Of a stretch of DNA of 43,475 nt, positions 35,803 through 43,475 are shown piece by piece. The notes below the pieces were generated by a model. The model was given only the letters and a program-made list of their open reading frames with translations. It did no database searches and was not told where the DNA came from. Source of the DNA: Rhodoferax sp. OV413 (GTDB taxonomy: Bacteria > Pseudomonadota > Gammaproteobacteria > Burkholderiales > Burkholderiaceae_C); assembly GCF_945881795.1 (NCBI RefSeq), contig NZ_CAMCVG010000010.1, positions 1-43,475 of the forward strand, in the 5' to 3' direction. How positions within the stretch are numbered: position 1 is the stretch's first letter; each line of letters begins with the position of its first letter. Position numbers and translations under genes: made by a program.

Positions 35803-36339
35803 TCAAGGCTTGGAGAACACGTTGCCGAGGGCGAAGACCGAGTTCGGCGCATTGATGCGGATGGGCTTGACAACTGGCATGGCCGAAATCGCCCGCTTGA
35901 CAGTGGGCTTGTCCTCGATTTGCAGGCCCTTGGCCAACTGGTCGTCCACCAGCTTTTGCAGGGTGACCGACTCCAGAAACTCGACCATACGGGTATTCAA
36001 AGAAGCCCACAGGTCGTGGGTCATGCAGCGGGTGCCCTCGCCCAGGCAGTTCTCCTTGCCGCCGCACTGCGTGGCGTCAATCGGCTCGTCCACCGAGGTG
36101 ATGATTTCAGCCACGGTGATATCAGAGGCCTTGCGGGCCAGCGTGTAACCGCCGCCGGGGCCGCGGGTGGACTCCACCAAATCATGGCGGCGCAGCTTGC
36201 CGAACAGCTGCTCCAGGTACGACAGGGAAATTTGCTGGCGTTGGCTGATAGCAGCCAGGGTCACGGGTCCGGAGCTTTGGCGTAAGCCCAAATCGATCAT
36301 CGCGGTGACCGCAAAGCGGCCTTTGGTGGTGAGACGCAT
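35803..36339 (-). CDS. iscR: Fe-S cluster-sensing regulator IscR
   Basis: Rrf2-family regulator that represses its own operon when it carries a [2Fe-2S] cluster. The N-terminal winged helix ([17 protein letters not shown]) and the cluster ligands Cys92, Cys98, Cys105 and His108 are present; the last loop has one residue more than in E. coli. The protein has 178 residues. ATG 36339 has AGGAG at 36350-36346. A type-1-like operator overlaps its promoter (36359-36387). It heads the isc-dnaQ-tRNA transcript. Confidence 0.96.
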   Translation of the reverse strand: MRLTTKGRFAVTAMIDLGLRQSSGPVTLAAISQRQQISLSYLEQLFGKLRRHDLVESTRGPGGGYTLARKASDITVAEIITSVDEPIDATQCGGKENCLGEGTRCMTHDLWASLNTRMVEFLESVTLQKLVDDQLAKGLQIEDKPTVKRAISAMPVVKPIRINAPNSVFALGNVFSKP

Positions 36340-36358
36340 CGCTTGCTCCTAAGTAAGA

Positions 36359-36387
36359 GTGGTTGACTAGCGGACTCAACTATAGCA
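36359..36387 (-). promoter_or_regulatory. IscR-type operator overlapping the iscR promoter
   Basis: On the minus strand an extended -10 element, TGC plus TATAGT (36387-36379), runs straight into a palindrome-like site (36383-36359). It matches 18 of 25 positions of the type-1 IscR consensus as I remember it, including GACT and its counterpart arms. A bound IscR would cover the -10 box and the start site, as expected for autorepression. The -35 region is poor. Confidence 0.6.
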
Positions 36388-36408
36388 CCAAACCCCCTGA
36401 CCTTAGTC

Positions 36409-36438
36409 GGGTAAGCAGACTGATCAGTCTATTTACCC
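36409..36438. promoter_or_regulatory. Thirty-base interrupted palindrome between iscR and uvrB
   Basis: GGGTAA (36409-36414) and TTACCC (36433-36438) flank the perfect 14-bp palindrome AGACTGATCAGTCT (36417-36430), with two unpaired bases on each side. The GACT-to-AGTC spacing is 4, not the 5 of the IscR site. There is no T-tract on either strand, so it is not a standard terminator. It could be an operator for the iscR promoter or a processing hairpin after uvrB. Confidence 0.5.
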
Positions 36439-36455
36439 AAACAAATCAGTCGGAC

Positions 36456-38588
36456 TTAGAGTGCGACCACGTTATCCGACCCTGAAGCACCGAATGCCTG
36501 CTCCTTCAGGATGGACAGCTGATCGCGCACACGGGCCGCCTTTTCGAACTCCAGGTTGCGGGCGTGCTCCATCATCAGCTTCTCGAGGCGCTTGATTTCA
36601 CGGGAAATGTCCTTCTCGCTCATGTCTTCCACCTGCGCGCGCTGCTGCGCGTCGCGCTCGAGCCGCTCGGCCTCTTTGCCTGCTTTTTCGCTGTAAACCC
36701 CGTCAATCAGGTCGCGCACCTTCTTCACAATCGCCCGGGGCGTGATGCCGCGCTCGAGGTTATGGGCGACTTGCTTCTTGCGCCTGCGCTCGGTCTCGCC
36801 GATGGCACGGGCCATGGAGTCGGTGATTTTGTCGGCATACAGAATCGCCCGACCTTCCAGATTGCGCGCGGCGCGGCCAATGGTTTGAATGAGCGAACGC
36901 TCGGAGCGCAAAAAGCCCTCTTTGTCGGCGTCCAGAATGGCCACCAGCGATACCTCCGGGATGTCCAAGCCCTCGCGCAGCAGGTTGATACCGACCAAAA
37001 CGTCAAAGGCTCCCAGGCGCAGGTCGCGCAAGATTTCGACCCGCTCCACCGTGTCCACATCGCTGTGCAGGTAGCGCACCTTGACGCCGTTATCCGTCAG
37101 GTAGTCGGTGAGTTGCTCGGCCATTCGCTTGGTTAAGGTGGTGATGAGGACGCGCTCGTTTTTGTCGACGCGGATGCGGATTTCCTGCAACACGTCGTCC
37201 ACCTGGCTGCCCGCGGGGCGCACTTCGACCTCCGGGTCCACCAGCCCGGTCGGGCGCACCAGCTGCTCCACCACCTGACCGGCATGGTCGTTTTCCCACT
37301 GGGCGGGTGTAGCCGATACGAACACCACCTGGCGCATCTTGGTCTCGAACTCCTCGAACTTCAGCGGACGGTTGTCCAGGGCGCTGGGCAGGCGAAAGCC
37401 GTATTCGACCAGGGTGGTTTTGCGGGCGCGGTCGCCGTTGTACATGCCGCCAAACTGGCCGATGAGCACATGGCTCTCGTCCAGAAACATGAGCGCGTCT
37501 TTGGGAAGGTAGTCGGTCAGGGTGGACGGTGGCTCGCCCGGAGCAGAGCCGCTCAGGTGGCGGGAATAGTTTTCGATGCCCTTGCAGTGACCGACCTCGC
37601 TGAGCATCTCGAGGTCAAATCGGGTGCGCTGCTCCAGCCGTTGGGCCTCCACCAACTTACCCATGCCCACAAACTCTTTCAGCCTGTCCGACAGCTCCAC
37701 CTTGATGGCCTCCACCGCCGCCAGCACCTGCTCGCGCGGGGTGACGTAGTGGCTGCTGGGGTACACGGTGAAGCGTGGAATTTTCTGGCGGATGCGGCCG
37801 GTGAGCGGGTCAAACAGTTGCAGGCTCTCGATCTCATCGTCAAACAGCTCCACGCGGATGGCCATTTCGCTGTGTTCGGCGGGAAAGATGTCGATGGTGT
37901 CGCCCCGCACGCGAAAGGCGCCACGGCTGAAGTCCATGTCGTTGCGTTGGTATTGCATGCGCACCAGCTGGGCAATCATGTCGCGTTGGCCCAGTTTGTC
38001 GCCGGTGCGGAGCGTCATCACCATCTGGTGGTAACTCTCGGGCTTGCCGATACCGTAAATGGCCGAGACGGTGGCCACAATCACCACATCGCGCCGCTCC
38101 AGCAGGCTTTTGGTGCAAGACAGACGCATCTGCTCGATGTGCTCGTTGATCGCGCTGTCTTTCTCGATGAACAAATCGCGCTGGGGCACATAAGCCTCGG
38201 GCTGGTAGTAGTCGTAGTAGCTGACGAAATACTCCACCGCGTTCTTAGGAAAAAACTCGCGGAACTCGCTGTACAACTGCGCGGCCAAGGTTTTGTTGGG
38301 CGCAAACACAATGGCCGGGCGACCCAGGCGGGCAATCACATTGGCCATGGTGAAGGTCTTGCCCGAGCCGGTCACACCCAGCAGGGTCTGAAACACTTCG
38401 CCGTCTTCCACCCCGCTGACCAGCTGGTTGATAGCCTCGGGCTGGTCGCCGGCCGGGGGATACGGCTGGTAGAGCTCAAACGGGGAGTCGGGGTAGCTCA
38501 CAAAGGTGCCGGTGCGCACCTCGGCCGCCGAATCATTCTCGACAACGGCAATCAAAGAGGGCTTGGGTGATGGGAGCGAGGGGGGCAT
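36456..38588 (-). CDS. uvrB: Excinuclease ABC subunit B
   Basis: The DNA damage-verifying helicase-like subunit of nucleotide excision repair. It has 710 residues. The Walker A motif GVTGSGKTF, the beta-hairpin motif [10 protein letters not shown], the helicase motifs and the C-terminal UVR domain ([21 protein letters not shown], UvrC-binding) are visible. A roughly 38-residue N-terminal extension precedes the conserved [16 protein letters not shown]; the true start may be internal, since no strong ribosome site lies before ATG 38588. It is divergent from the aminotransferase gene. Confidence 0.95.
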   Translation of the reverse strand: MPPSLPSPKPSLIAVVENDSAAEVRTGTFVSYPDSPFELYQPYPPAGDQPEAINQLVSGVEDGEVFQTLLGVTGSGKTFTMANVIARLGRPAIVFAPNKTLAAQLYSEFREFFPKNAVEYFVSYYDYYQPEAYVPQRDLFIEKDSAINEHIEQMRLSCTKSLLERRDVVIVATVSAIYGIGKPESYHQMVMTLRTGDKLGQRDMIAQLVRMQYQRNDMDFSRGAFRVRGDTIDIFPAEHSEMAIRVELFDDEIESLQLFDPLTGRIRQKIPRFTVYPSSHYVTPREQVLAAVEAIKVELSDRLKEFVGMGKLVEAQRLEQRTRFDLEMLSEVGHCKGIENYSRHLSGSAPGEPPSTLTDYLPKDALMFLDESHVLIGQFGGMYNGDRARKTTLVEYGFRLPSALDNRPLKFEEFETKMRQVVFVSATPAQWENDHAGQVVEQLVRPTGLVDPEVEVRPAGSQVDDVLQEIRIRVDKNERVLITTLTKRMAEQLTDYLTDNGVKVRYLHSDVDTVERVEILRDLRLGAFDVLVGINLLREGLDIPEVSLVAILDADKEGFLRSERSLIQTIGRAARNLEGRAILYADKITDSMARAIGETERRRKKQVAHNLERGITPRAIVKKVRDLIDGVYSEKAGKEAERLERDAQQRAQVEDMSEKDISREIKRLEKLMMEHARNLEFEKAARVRDQLSILKEQAFGASGSDNVVAL

Positions 38589-38736
38589 GAAAAATCAGTA
38601 CGGAAGAATTTCGGGGTGAAGGCCGGATGGTGGCAGGAGTTGGCTGGAGCGCCCCGGCCACAGCCGTAAAATGCGCGCTTCGCCGCTCGGCCCCGCGTGG
38701 TCGACATTGTTGCTACCTTGCGCACAGGAATTATCC

Positions 38737-39945
38737 ATGTCTCTTTTTTCCGCCGTCGAAATGGCTCCCCGTGACCCTATTTTGGGTCTGAACGAACAAT
38801 TCAACGCCGACACCAATCCCAGCAAAGTCAACCTCGGCGTGGGCGTGTATTTCGACGACAACGGCAAGCTGCCCCTGCTGCAATGCGTTCAAACCGCCGA
38901 AAAAGCCATGATGGACAAGCCGACCGCGCGCGGCTATTTGCCCATCGACGGTATTGCGGCTTACGACGCCGCCGTCAAAGGCCTGGTTTTTGGTGCCGAC
39001 TCTGAGGTGGTCCAGAGCGGCCGCGTAGCCACCGTGCAAGCCATTGGTGGCACGGGCGGGTTGAAGATTGGTGCGGACTTTCTGAAGAAGCTGAGCCCCA
39101 ACGCGACCGTGCTGATTTCCGACCCCAGCTGGGAGAACCACCGCGCGCTGTTTACCAACGCCGGCTTCACCGTGGACACCTACCCCTACTTCGACCAGAG
39201 CGCCAACGGCGGCCTGGGCGGCATCAACTTCGAGGGCATGCTGGCCGCGCTGAACGCCGCCGCCGAGGGAACCATCGTGCTGTTGCACGCCTGCTGCCAC
39301 AACCCCACCGGCTACGACATTTCCTCCGCCCAGTGGTACCAGGTGATTGCCGCGGTGAAGTCCCGCAAACTGACCGCCTTCCTTGACATGGCCTACCAGG
39401 GATTTGGCTACGGCATTGCCGATGACGGCGCGGTGATCGCCAAGTTCGTGGCCGCTGAGCTGAACATTTTTGTATCCACCAGCTTTTCCAAGAGCTTCAG
39501 CCTGTACGGCGAACGCGTAGGCGCCCTAAGCGTGGTGGGCAGTAGCAAGGAAGAAACCGACCGCGTGCTGAGCCAGCTCAAGATCGCCATCCGCACCAAT
39601 TACTCCAACCCGCCCACCCACGGCGGCGCCATCGTGGCCGCGGTGCTGGGCAACCCGGAGCTGCGCGCGCTGTGGGAACAGGAGCTAGGCGACATGCGCG
39701 TGCGCATCAAGGCCATGCGCCAGAAGCTGGTGGACGGACTGAAGGCCGCAGGTGTGACCAAAGACATGTCTTTCATCACCACCCAGATCGGCATGTTCAG
39801 CTACTCCGGCCTGTCCAAGGACCAGATGGTGCGCCTGCGGTCCGAGTTCGGCGTGTACGGCACCGACACCGGACGCATGTGCGTGGCCGCCCTGAACAGC
39901 AAGAACATCGACTACGTCTGTCAGGCGATCGCCAAAGTCGTCTGA
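38737..39945 (+). CDS. Aromatic/aspartate aminotransferase (AspC/TyrB family)
   Basis: A class I PLP aminotransferase, about 402 residues, of the group that includes AspC and TyrB. The N-terminus MSLFSAVEMAPRDPILGL is typical; the PLP lysine is in STSFSKSFSLYGER. The motif HACCHNPTGYD matches the family's NPTG segment. ATG 38737 follows AGGAA. Whether it prefers aspartate or aromatic amino acids is not decided by the sequence, so I give no gene symbol. The gene is divergent from uvrB, with 148 bp between the starts. Confidence 0.9.
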   Translation: MSLFSAVEMAPRDPILGLNEQFNADTNPSKVNLGVGVYFDDNGKLPLLQCVQTAEKAMMDKPTARGYLPIDGIAAYDAAVKGLVFGADSEVVQSGRVATVQAIGGTGGLKIGADFLKKLSPNATVLISDPSWENHRALFTNAGFTVDTYPYFDQSANGGLGGINFEGMLAALNAAAEGTIVLLHACCHNPTGYDISSAQWYQVIAAVKSRKLTAFLDMAYQGFGYGIADDGAVIAKFVAAELNIFVSTSFSKSFSLYGERVGALSVVGSSKEETDRVLSQLKIAIRTNYSNPPTHGGAIVAAVLGNPELRALWEQELGDMRVRIKAMRQKLVDGLKAAGVTKDMSFITTQIGMFSYSGLSKDQMVRLRSEFGVYGTDTGRMCVAALNSKNIDYVCQAIAKVV

Positions 39946-40069
39946 ACGTCGGTCAATCGACCCTGAATCGGTGCTCAATCGACGCTAAGGGTGGCGCCCC
40001 TGCGACTATTCGCTCATCTTTTGATAGCTTCAGGCGCATAATGGGCGGGCGATTAACGAGGATTCGCCT
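39946..40069. repeat. Intergenic repeats before the phospholipase-like gene
   Basis: The 9-mer TCAATCGAC occurs twice, 22 bp apart (39953-39961, 39975-39983). Bases 40016-40060 (TTTTGATAGCTTCAGGCGCA and onward) look like a degenerate copy of the palindromic repeat also seen in tilS. No clear promoter with proper spacing was found. Confidence 0.35.
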
Positions 40070-41413
40070 ATGAAAACACTGGCTTATGCATTGGGCGCCC
40101 TGCTCGCTTTAGCGGCCAACACCGCGGGCGCCTGGGGCAATCACACTCTGGCGGCATATCGTGCCCTGGAGGCCATGCCCGAGGTGGCCAGTGCTCCGGC
40201 AGTGACAGTCGAACCGCTGGAGTCCTTTTTAAGGGCTGAGGAACGCACCATCGAGGCCCTGCTGGCCAGCCAAGAAGCCTGGGCTGTAGCCAACCTGCAA
40301 AACCACCCCCCACTGCCGGCCAAGCTGGTGTTTGTGGCCACCCCGGGACGCAGCGACGAGGCCCGCCGCCTGGCCTTCGCCCATGCGCTGCGCATTGCGC
40401 CCAACAGCCGCTTCGCCCTGTTTATTCAGCCCGACCCCAAGACCGCCACCGCACCGGGACCGCGCCTGCTGCCCGAAGCGGTCACCACCCTGCCCATGCC
40501 AGCCAACGCCAGCCAGCGCTTCCAGCCGGTCAAGCCGGGCGAAGCCGTGTCGGCGCTGGCAGTGGTCGCCAGTGCCGCCGATGAGCCGGACTACGGCCTG
40601 GATATCAACCTGTTTGAGGACAGCCCGTCCGATTGGGGGAAGCTGTACGGCTTTGGCACCCTGCCTTTTGGCAATCCGCTGCTGGCTTACTCGACGCAGG
40701 CGCCCTTTCACATGGGCTTTATGCACGAAAACAAGGTGCTTTACGCAGCAGCACCCTTCATCAAGCGCACCTTCCCGCAGCTGCGGGTCTACCAATTCAG
40801 CACGCTGGCATCGCTGGCTTTTCGCACGGGGCACCCGTATTGGGGCTGGCGTTTTACCGGCCTGGCGCTGCACTACCTGCAAGATTTAACCCAGCCCTAC
40901 CACGCCAGCCTGGCACCGGGCGACTCCACCTTGAAGCTGCTGGCGATCAATGCCGCATCCATGGCGGGCATGGGCGGCATGCGCAAGGACATGATCACCT
41001 TGCTTTCCAACCGCCACCTGGCACTCGAGAAATACCAGTCCGAGCTGATGCTGAGCGCGGCGCTGGCCAAGCAAGACACCTTCGTCGACCAGGCACTGCG
41101 TAACCCCATCAAGGACGGCACCTACCCCGAATGGAACGACCTTTACCTGCGCAATGTGGTCTCGGCGCAGGCCGCAGCCTACGGGCCGCGCCTGGCAGAC
41201 GCCCTTGTCGCCAGCATGCCCCATGGTCTGGTGTCCGACCCGGCGTTCGACTTCGGCGCCAATGAAGAGAAAATAACGCTGCTCAAGGAGCTCGCCCAGG
41301 CACCGGCCGAGCCGATGGCGCGCCTGAACGCCCTGTTGGCCGAGCTTCTGGGCAACTTCGGCGCCCACAGCCGCAACACCATCCGCGGAATCCTCAAGTC
41401 CAGTAATCGCTAA
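40070..41413 (+). CDS. Secreted zinc phospholipase C / S1-P1 nuclease-like protein
   Basis: A 447-residue exported protein; CGAGGA precedes ATG 40070. The signal peptide MKTLAYALGALLALAANTAGA ends before Trp22, so the mature protein would begin WGNH. In zinc-dependent phospholipase C and P1 nuclease the mature N-terminal Trp is itself a zinc ligand, which fits. The motif HYLQDLTQPYH (His268, Asp272, His278) has the H-x3-D-x5-H pattern of the zinc site. A true assignment to phospholipase or nuclease is not possible from motifs alone. It is followed by the PHB depolymerase gene, 54 bp downstream. Confidence 0.65.
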   Translation: MKTLAYALGALLALAANTAGAWGNHTLAAYRALEAMPEVASAPAVTVEPLESFLRAEERTIEALLASQEAWAVANLQNHPPLPAKLVFVATPGRSDEARRLAFAHALRIAPNSRFALFIQPDPKTATAPGPRLLPEAVTTLPMPANASQRFQPVKPGEAVSALAVVASAADEPDYGLDINLFEDSPSDWGKLYGFGTLPFGNPLLAYSTQAPFHMGFMHENKVLYAAAPFIKRTFPQLRVYQFSTLASLAFRTGHPYWGWRFTGLALHYLQDLTQPYHASLAPGDSTLKLLAINAASMAGMGGMRKDMITLLSNRHLALEKYQSELMLSAALAKQDTFVDQALRNPIKDGTYPEWNDLYLRNVVSAQAAAYGPRLADALVASMPHGLVSDPAFDFGANEEKITLLKELAQAPAEPMARLNALLAELLGNFGAHSRNTIRGILKSSNR

Positions 41414-41467
41414 AACACGCTTTGCTGTTATATTGCACTGCAACATTTTCTTGAAAGCGAGTCACCC

Positions 41468-42877
41468 ATGCTGTACCAGCTTTACGAAACCCAGCGCTCT
41501 TTGATGGAGCCCTTCTCCGACCTGGCTTTGGCAGCCGCCAAGCTGTACAGCAACCCCCTGTCGGTTGTCGGACAAAGCCCTTTTGCGCAGCGCCTCTCCG
41601 CCGGCTACGACCTGATGCACCGCTTGGGCAAGGATTACGAGAAGCCGGAATTCGGCATCCGTACGGTGGATGTGGACGGCGTGGACATTGCCATCCACGA
41701 GCGGATCGAAATATCCAAGCCGTTTTGCGAGCTGCGCCGCTTCAAGCGCTTTACCGACGACCCGGTCACCCTGCAAAAAATTAAAGGTCAACCGGTCGTG
41801 CTGGTGGTCGCCCCCCTCTCGGGCCACTACGCCACCCTGCTGCGTGACACCGTAAAAACCATGCTCAAAGACCACAAGGTCTACATCACCGACTGGAAGA
41901 ATGCCCGTGTGGTGCCCCTTTCAGAAGGCGAGTTCCACCTCGACGATTACGTCAACTATGTGCAGGAATTCATTCGCCACCTGCAAGGCAAGTATGGCAA
42001 CTGCCACGTAATGAGCGTCTGCCAGCCCACCGTGCCGGTACTGGCGGCGGTGTCGCTGATGGCCAGCCGCGGCGAAACCACGCCCCTGACCACGACCATG
42101 ATGGGCGGCCCGATTGACGCGCGCAAATCGCCCACTGCCGTGAACAACCTGGCCATGAACAAGAGCCTGCACTGGTTCGAAAACAATGTGATTTACCGTG
42201 TGCCCAGCAACTTCCCGGGCTCCGGCCGCCGCGTGTACCCCGGCTTCCTGCAGCACACCGGGTTTGTGGCCATGAACCCCGACCACCACGCCAAGAGCCA
42301 CTACGACTACTTCAAAGACCTGATGAAGGGTGACGACGCCAGCGCCGAAGCCCACCGCAAGTTCTACAACGAGTACAACGCCGTGCTCGACATGGACGCG
42401 GACTACTACCTCGAAACTATCCGCGTGGTGTTCCAGGAATTTGCGCTAGTTAACGGCACCTGGGATGTGCAAAACGAAGACGGAAAGCTCGAGCGCGTGA
42501 AGCCCGCTGACATCAAGACCACCGCTATGCTGTCAGTGGAAGGTGAGTTGGACGATATTTCCGGCTCCGGCCAGACACGCGCAGTGCACGACATCTGCAG
42601 CGGAGTGCCTAAGTCGCTACAGCAGCACTTTGAAGCCAAGGGAGCCGGCCACTACGGTATCTTCTCCGGCCGCCGTTGGCGCGACCTGGTGTACCCGGAA
42701 GTCAAGGCCTTTATCCGCGCTCATAACGGGGCGGTGGCAGCGCCTCTATCAGCGCCCGTAAAAGCAGCCGCAAAAACTGCGCCAAAACCCGCAACAAAAA
42801 CCGCTTCGGCGCCCGCCAAGACTGCGCCAGCAGCTACAAAAAAGGTAGCAAGCAAGCGGGTTGTCAGCGCCAAGTGA
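41468..42877 (+). CDS. phaZ: Intracellular polyhydroxybutyrate depolymerase (PhaZ)
   Basis: Mobilises native PHB granules to oligomers and 3-hydroxybutyrate under carbon need. The 469-residue protein matches the PhaZa1-type depolymerases: nucleophile Cys185 in SVCQPTVPV (Cys instead of Ser, as in this class) and a C-terminal histidine in [13 protein letters not shown]. Residues about 424-469 form a Lys/Ala/Pro/Thr-rich tail that is not part of the catalytic fold and looks histone H1-like. The stop overlaps the rnfB GTG (GTGA). No PHB synthase or phasin gene is in the window. Confidence 0.93.
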   Translation: MLYQLYETQRSLMEPFSDLALAAAKLYSNPLSVVGQSPFAQRLSAGYDLMHRLGKDYEKPEFGIRTVDVDGVDIAIHERIEISKPFCELRRFKRFTDDPVTLQKIKGQPVVLVVAPLSGHYATLLRDTVKTMLKDHKVYITDWKNARVVPLSEGEFHLDDYVNYVQEFIRHLQGKYGNCHVMSVCQPTVPVLAAVSLMASRGETTPLTTTMMGGPIDARKSPTAVNNLAMNKSLHWFENNVIYRVPSNFPGSGRRVYPGFLQHTGFVAMNPDHHAKSHYDYFKDLMKGDDASAEAHRKFYNEYNAVLDMDADYYLETIRVVFQEFALVNGTWDVQNEDGKLERVKPADIKTTAMLSVEGELDDISGSGQTRAVHDICSGVPKSLQQHFEAKGAGHYGIFSGRRWRDLVYPEVKAFIRAHNGAVAAPLSAPVKAAAKTAPKPATKTASAPAKTAPAATKKVASKRVVSAK

Positions 42878-43475
42878 GTGAACGGCCGCAGGCTGCGCCT
42901 CTGCTTGCGCAGCGTCTGCTGGATGCACTGCCCCAAACCCAGTGCACCCGCTGCGGCTACCCCGACTGCGCGGCCTACGCCCAGGCCATGGCCGAGGGCA
43001 GCGCCCCTATCAATCAATGCCCGCCCGGCGGCGCGGCTGGTATTGAACGGCTCGCGGCCATCAGCGGCGCGCCGGTCATCCCGCTGAACCCGGCTTTCGG
43101 TACCGAAGCTCCCCGCCTGGTGGCTTTTGTCGACGAGGACTGGTGCATCGGCTGCACCCTGTGCATCAAGGCCTGCCCCACCGATGCCATCATCGGCAGC
43201 AATAAGCGCATGCACACCATCATCGAACCGGCGTGCACCGGCTGCGAGCTTTGCCTGCCGGTGTGTCCGGTGGACTGCATCAAGCTGGAAAACGCAAGCG
43301 AAGAGCGCACCGGCTGGGCCGCGTGGAGCCCGGATCAGGCCAACCAAGCACGCCAGCGCTATGCGGAGCGCGCCACCAGGCTGGCGCATGAGGCCGAGTA
43401 CCACGCCGCGGAGATGGAGGCGAAAGCCCTCATGAAGCTGGCCGATTTGGGCGCCCATTCGCGGCACACCGATAC
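42874..43475 (+). CDS. rnfB: RnfB-type Fe-S electron transfer protein, partial at right edge
   Basis: An open frame without stop to the window end (200 codons). GTG 42874 overlaps the phaZ stop as GTGA. The N-terminal Fe-S domain has Cys24, Cys27, Cys32 and Cys49 (CTRCGYPDC and CPPGG). Two ferredoxin [4Fe-4S] motifs follow: Cys91/94/97/101 and Cys121/124/127/131. The C-terminal part is Ala/Glu-rich. It lacks the N-terminal membrane helix of E. coli RnfB, as in many betaproteobacterial homologues, so it may be soluble. Its partner is not visible; other rnf genes are absent from the window. Confidence 0.9.
   Translation, partial: MSERPQAAPLLAQRLLDALPQTQCTRCGYPDCAAYAQAMAEGSAPINQCPPGGAAGIERLAAISGAPVIPLNPAFGTEAPRLVAFVDEDWCIGCTLCIKACPTDAIIGSNKRMHTIIEPACTGCELCLPVCPVDCIKLENASEERTGWAAWSPDQANQARQRYAERATRLAHEAEYHAAEMEAKALMKLADLGAHSRHTD

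Noticed and set aside
37284..38570. Long open frame (428 codons) on the plus strand opposite uvrB
   Set aside because: It is entirely antisense to a clearly identified uvrB and has no recognisable motif; high GC keeps opposite frames open.
1..43475. CRISPR arrays, insertion sequences, prophage genes, integrase next to the tRNA genes
   Set aside because: No regularly spaced repeats, transposase or integrase motifs were seen, and no duplicated tRNA 3' ends flank the Fic gene.

Overview
The window looks like a chromosomal segment of a high-GC betaproteobacterium of the family Comamonadaceae (Rhodoferax/Polaromonas-like). This is inferred from the protein families, the gene order, an intracellular polyhydroxybutyrate depolymerase and a dispersed palindromic repeat remembered from that family. 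No phage, insertion sequence or CRISPR array was seen. Most genes are housekeeping genes in compact operons; the accessory material is a minor-pilin cluster, a Fic gene and a decayed PilZ-like gene.

Layout: (1) 58-5677, minus strand: cysS - 3-methyladenine DNA glycosylase - accA - tilS - lysC - tRNA-Ser(GCU), closed by an intrinsic terminator. A second terminator-like hairpin sits in the cysS leader and may be an attenuator. (2) 5794-10262, plus: a TPR protein, an L,D-transpeptidase, two cyclophilins (ppiA, ppiB) and lpxH, an envelope and protein-folding group. A 933-residue DUF349 protein converges on lpxH. (3) 13304-16250, plus: a membrane-anchored lytic transglycosylase behind a strong sigma-70 promoter, then glyA preceded by a ZTP/ZMP (pfl) riboswitch, then nrdR. 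(4) 16345-23174, plus: type IV pilus minor pilins fimT-pilV-pilW-pilX, the adhesin pilY1 and a pilE-like pilin. (5) 23182-26865: ribD and ribE, rpiA (minus), pyrD (plus). (6) 26944-28891: a small lipoprotein (minus), an alpha/beta hydrolase (plus) and a PilZ-like remnant. (7) 29047-30132: a Fic protein with its own, probably leaderless, promoter. (8) 30161-36387, minus: iscR-iscS-iscU-iscA-hscB-hscA-fdx-dnaQ-tRNA-Val(CAC)-terminator, with an IscR operator in front. (9) 36456-43475: uvrB (minus), an aromatic/aspartate aminotransferase, a secreted zinc phospholipase/nuclease-like enzyme, a PHB depolymerase with a histone-like tail, and rnfB, which runs off the right edge.

How the genes work together: the isc genes build Fe-S clusters and IscR adjusts the supply; RnfB and the ferredoxin are Fe-S proteins themselves. 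GlyA supplies one-carbon units and is controlled by the purine-pathway alarmone ZTP/ZMP. The pilus cluster makes the priming and adhesive tip of a type IV pilus. The TPR protein and the L,D-transpeptidase share a C-terminal domain and probably act together in the periplasm.

Most interesting for follow-up are the riboswitch, the cysS leader hairpin, the tandem operator and leaderless start of the Fic gene, the Lys/Ala-rich tail on the PHB depolymerase, and the palindromic repeat that has become part of the tilS coding sequence.
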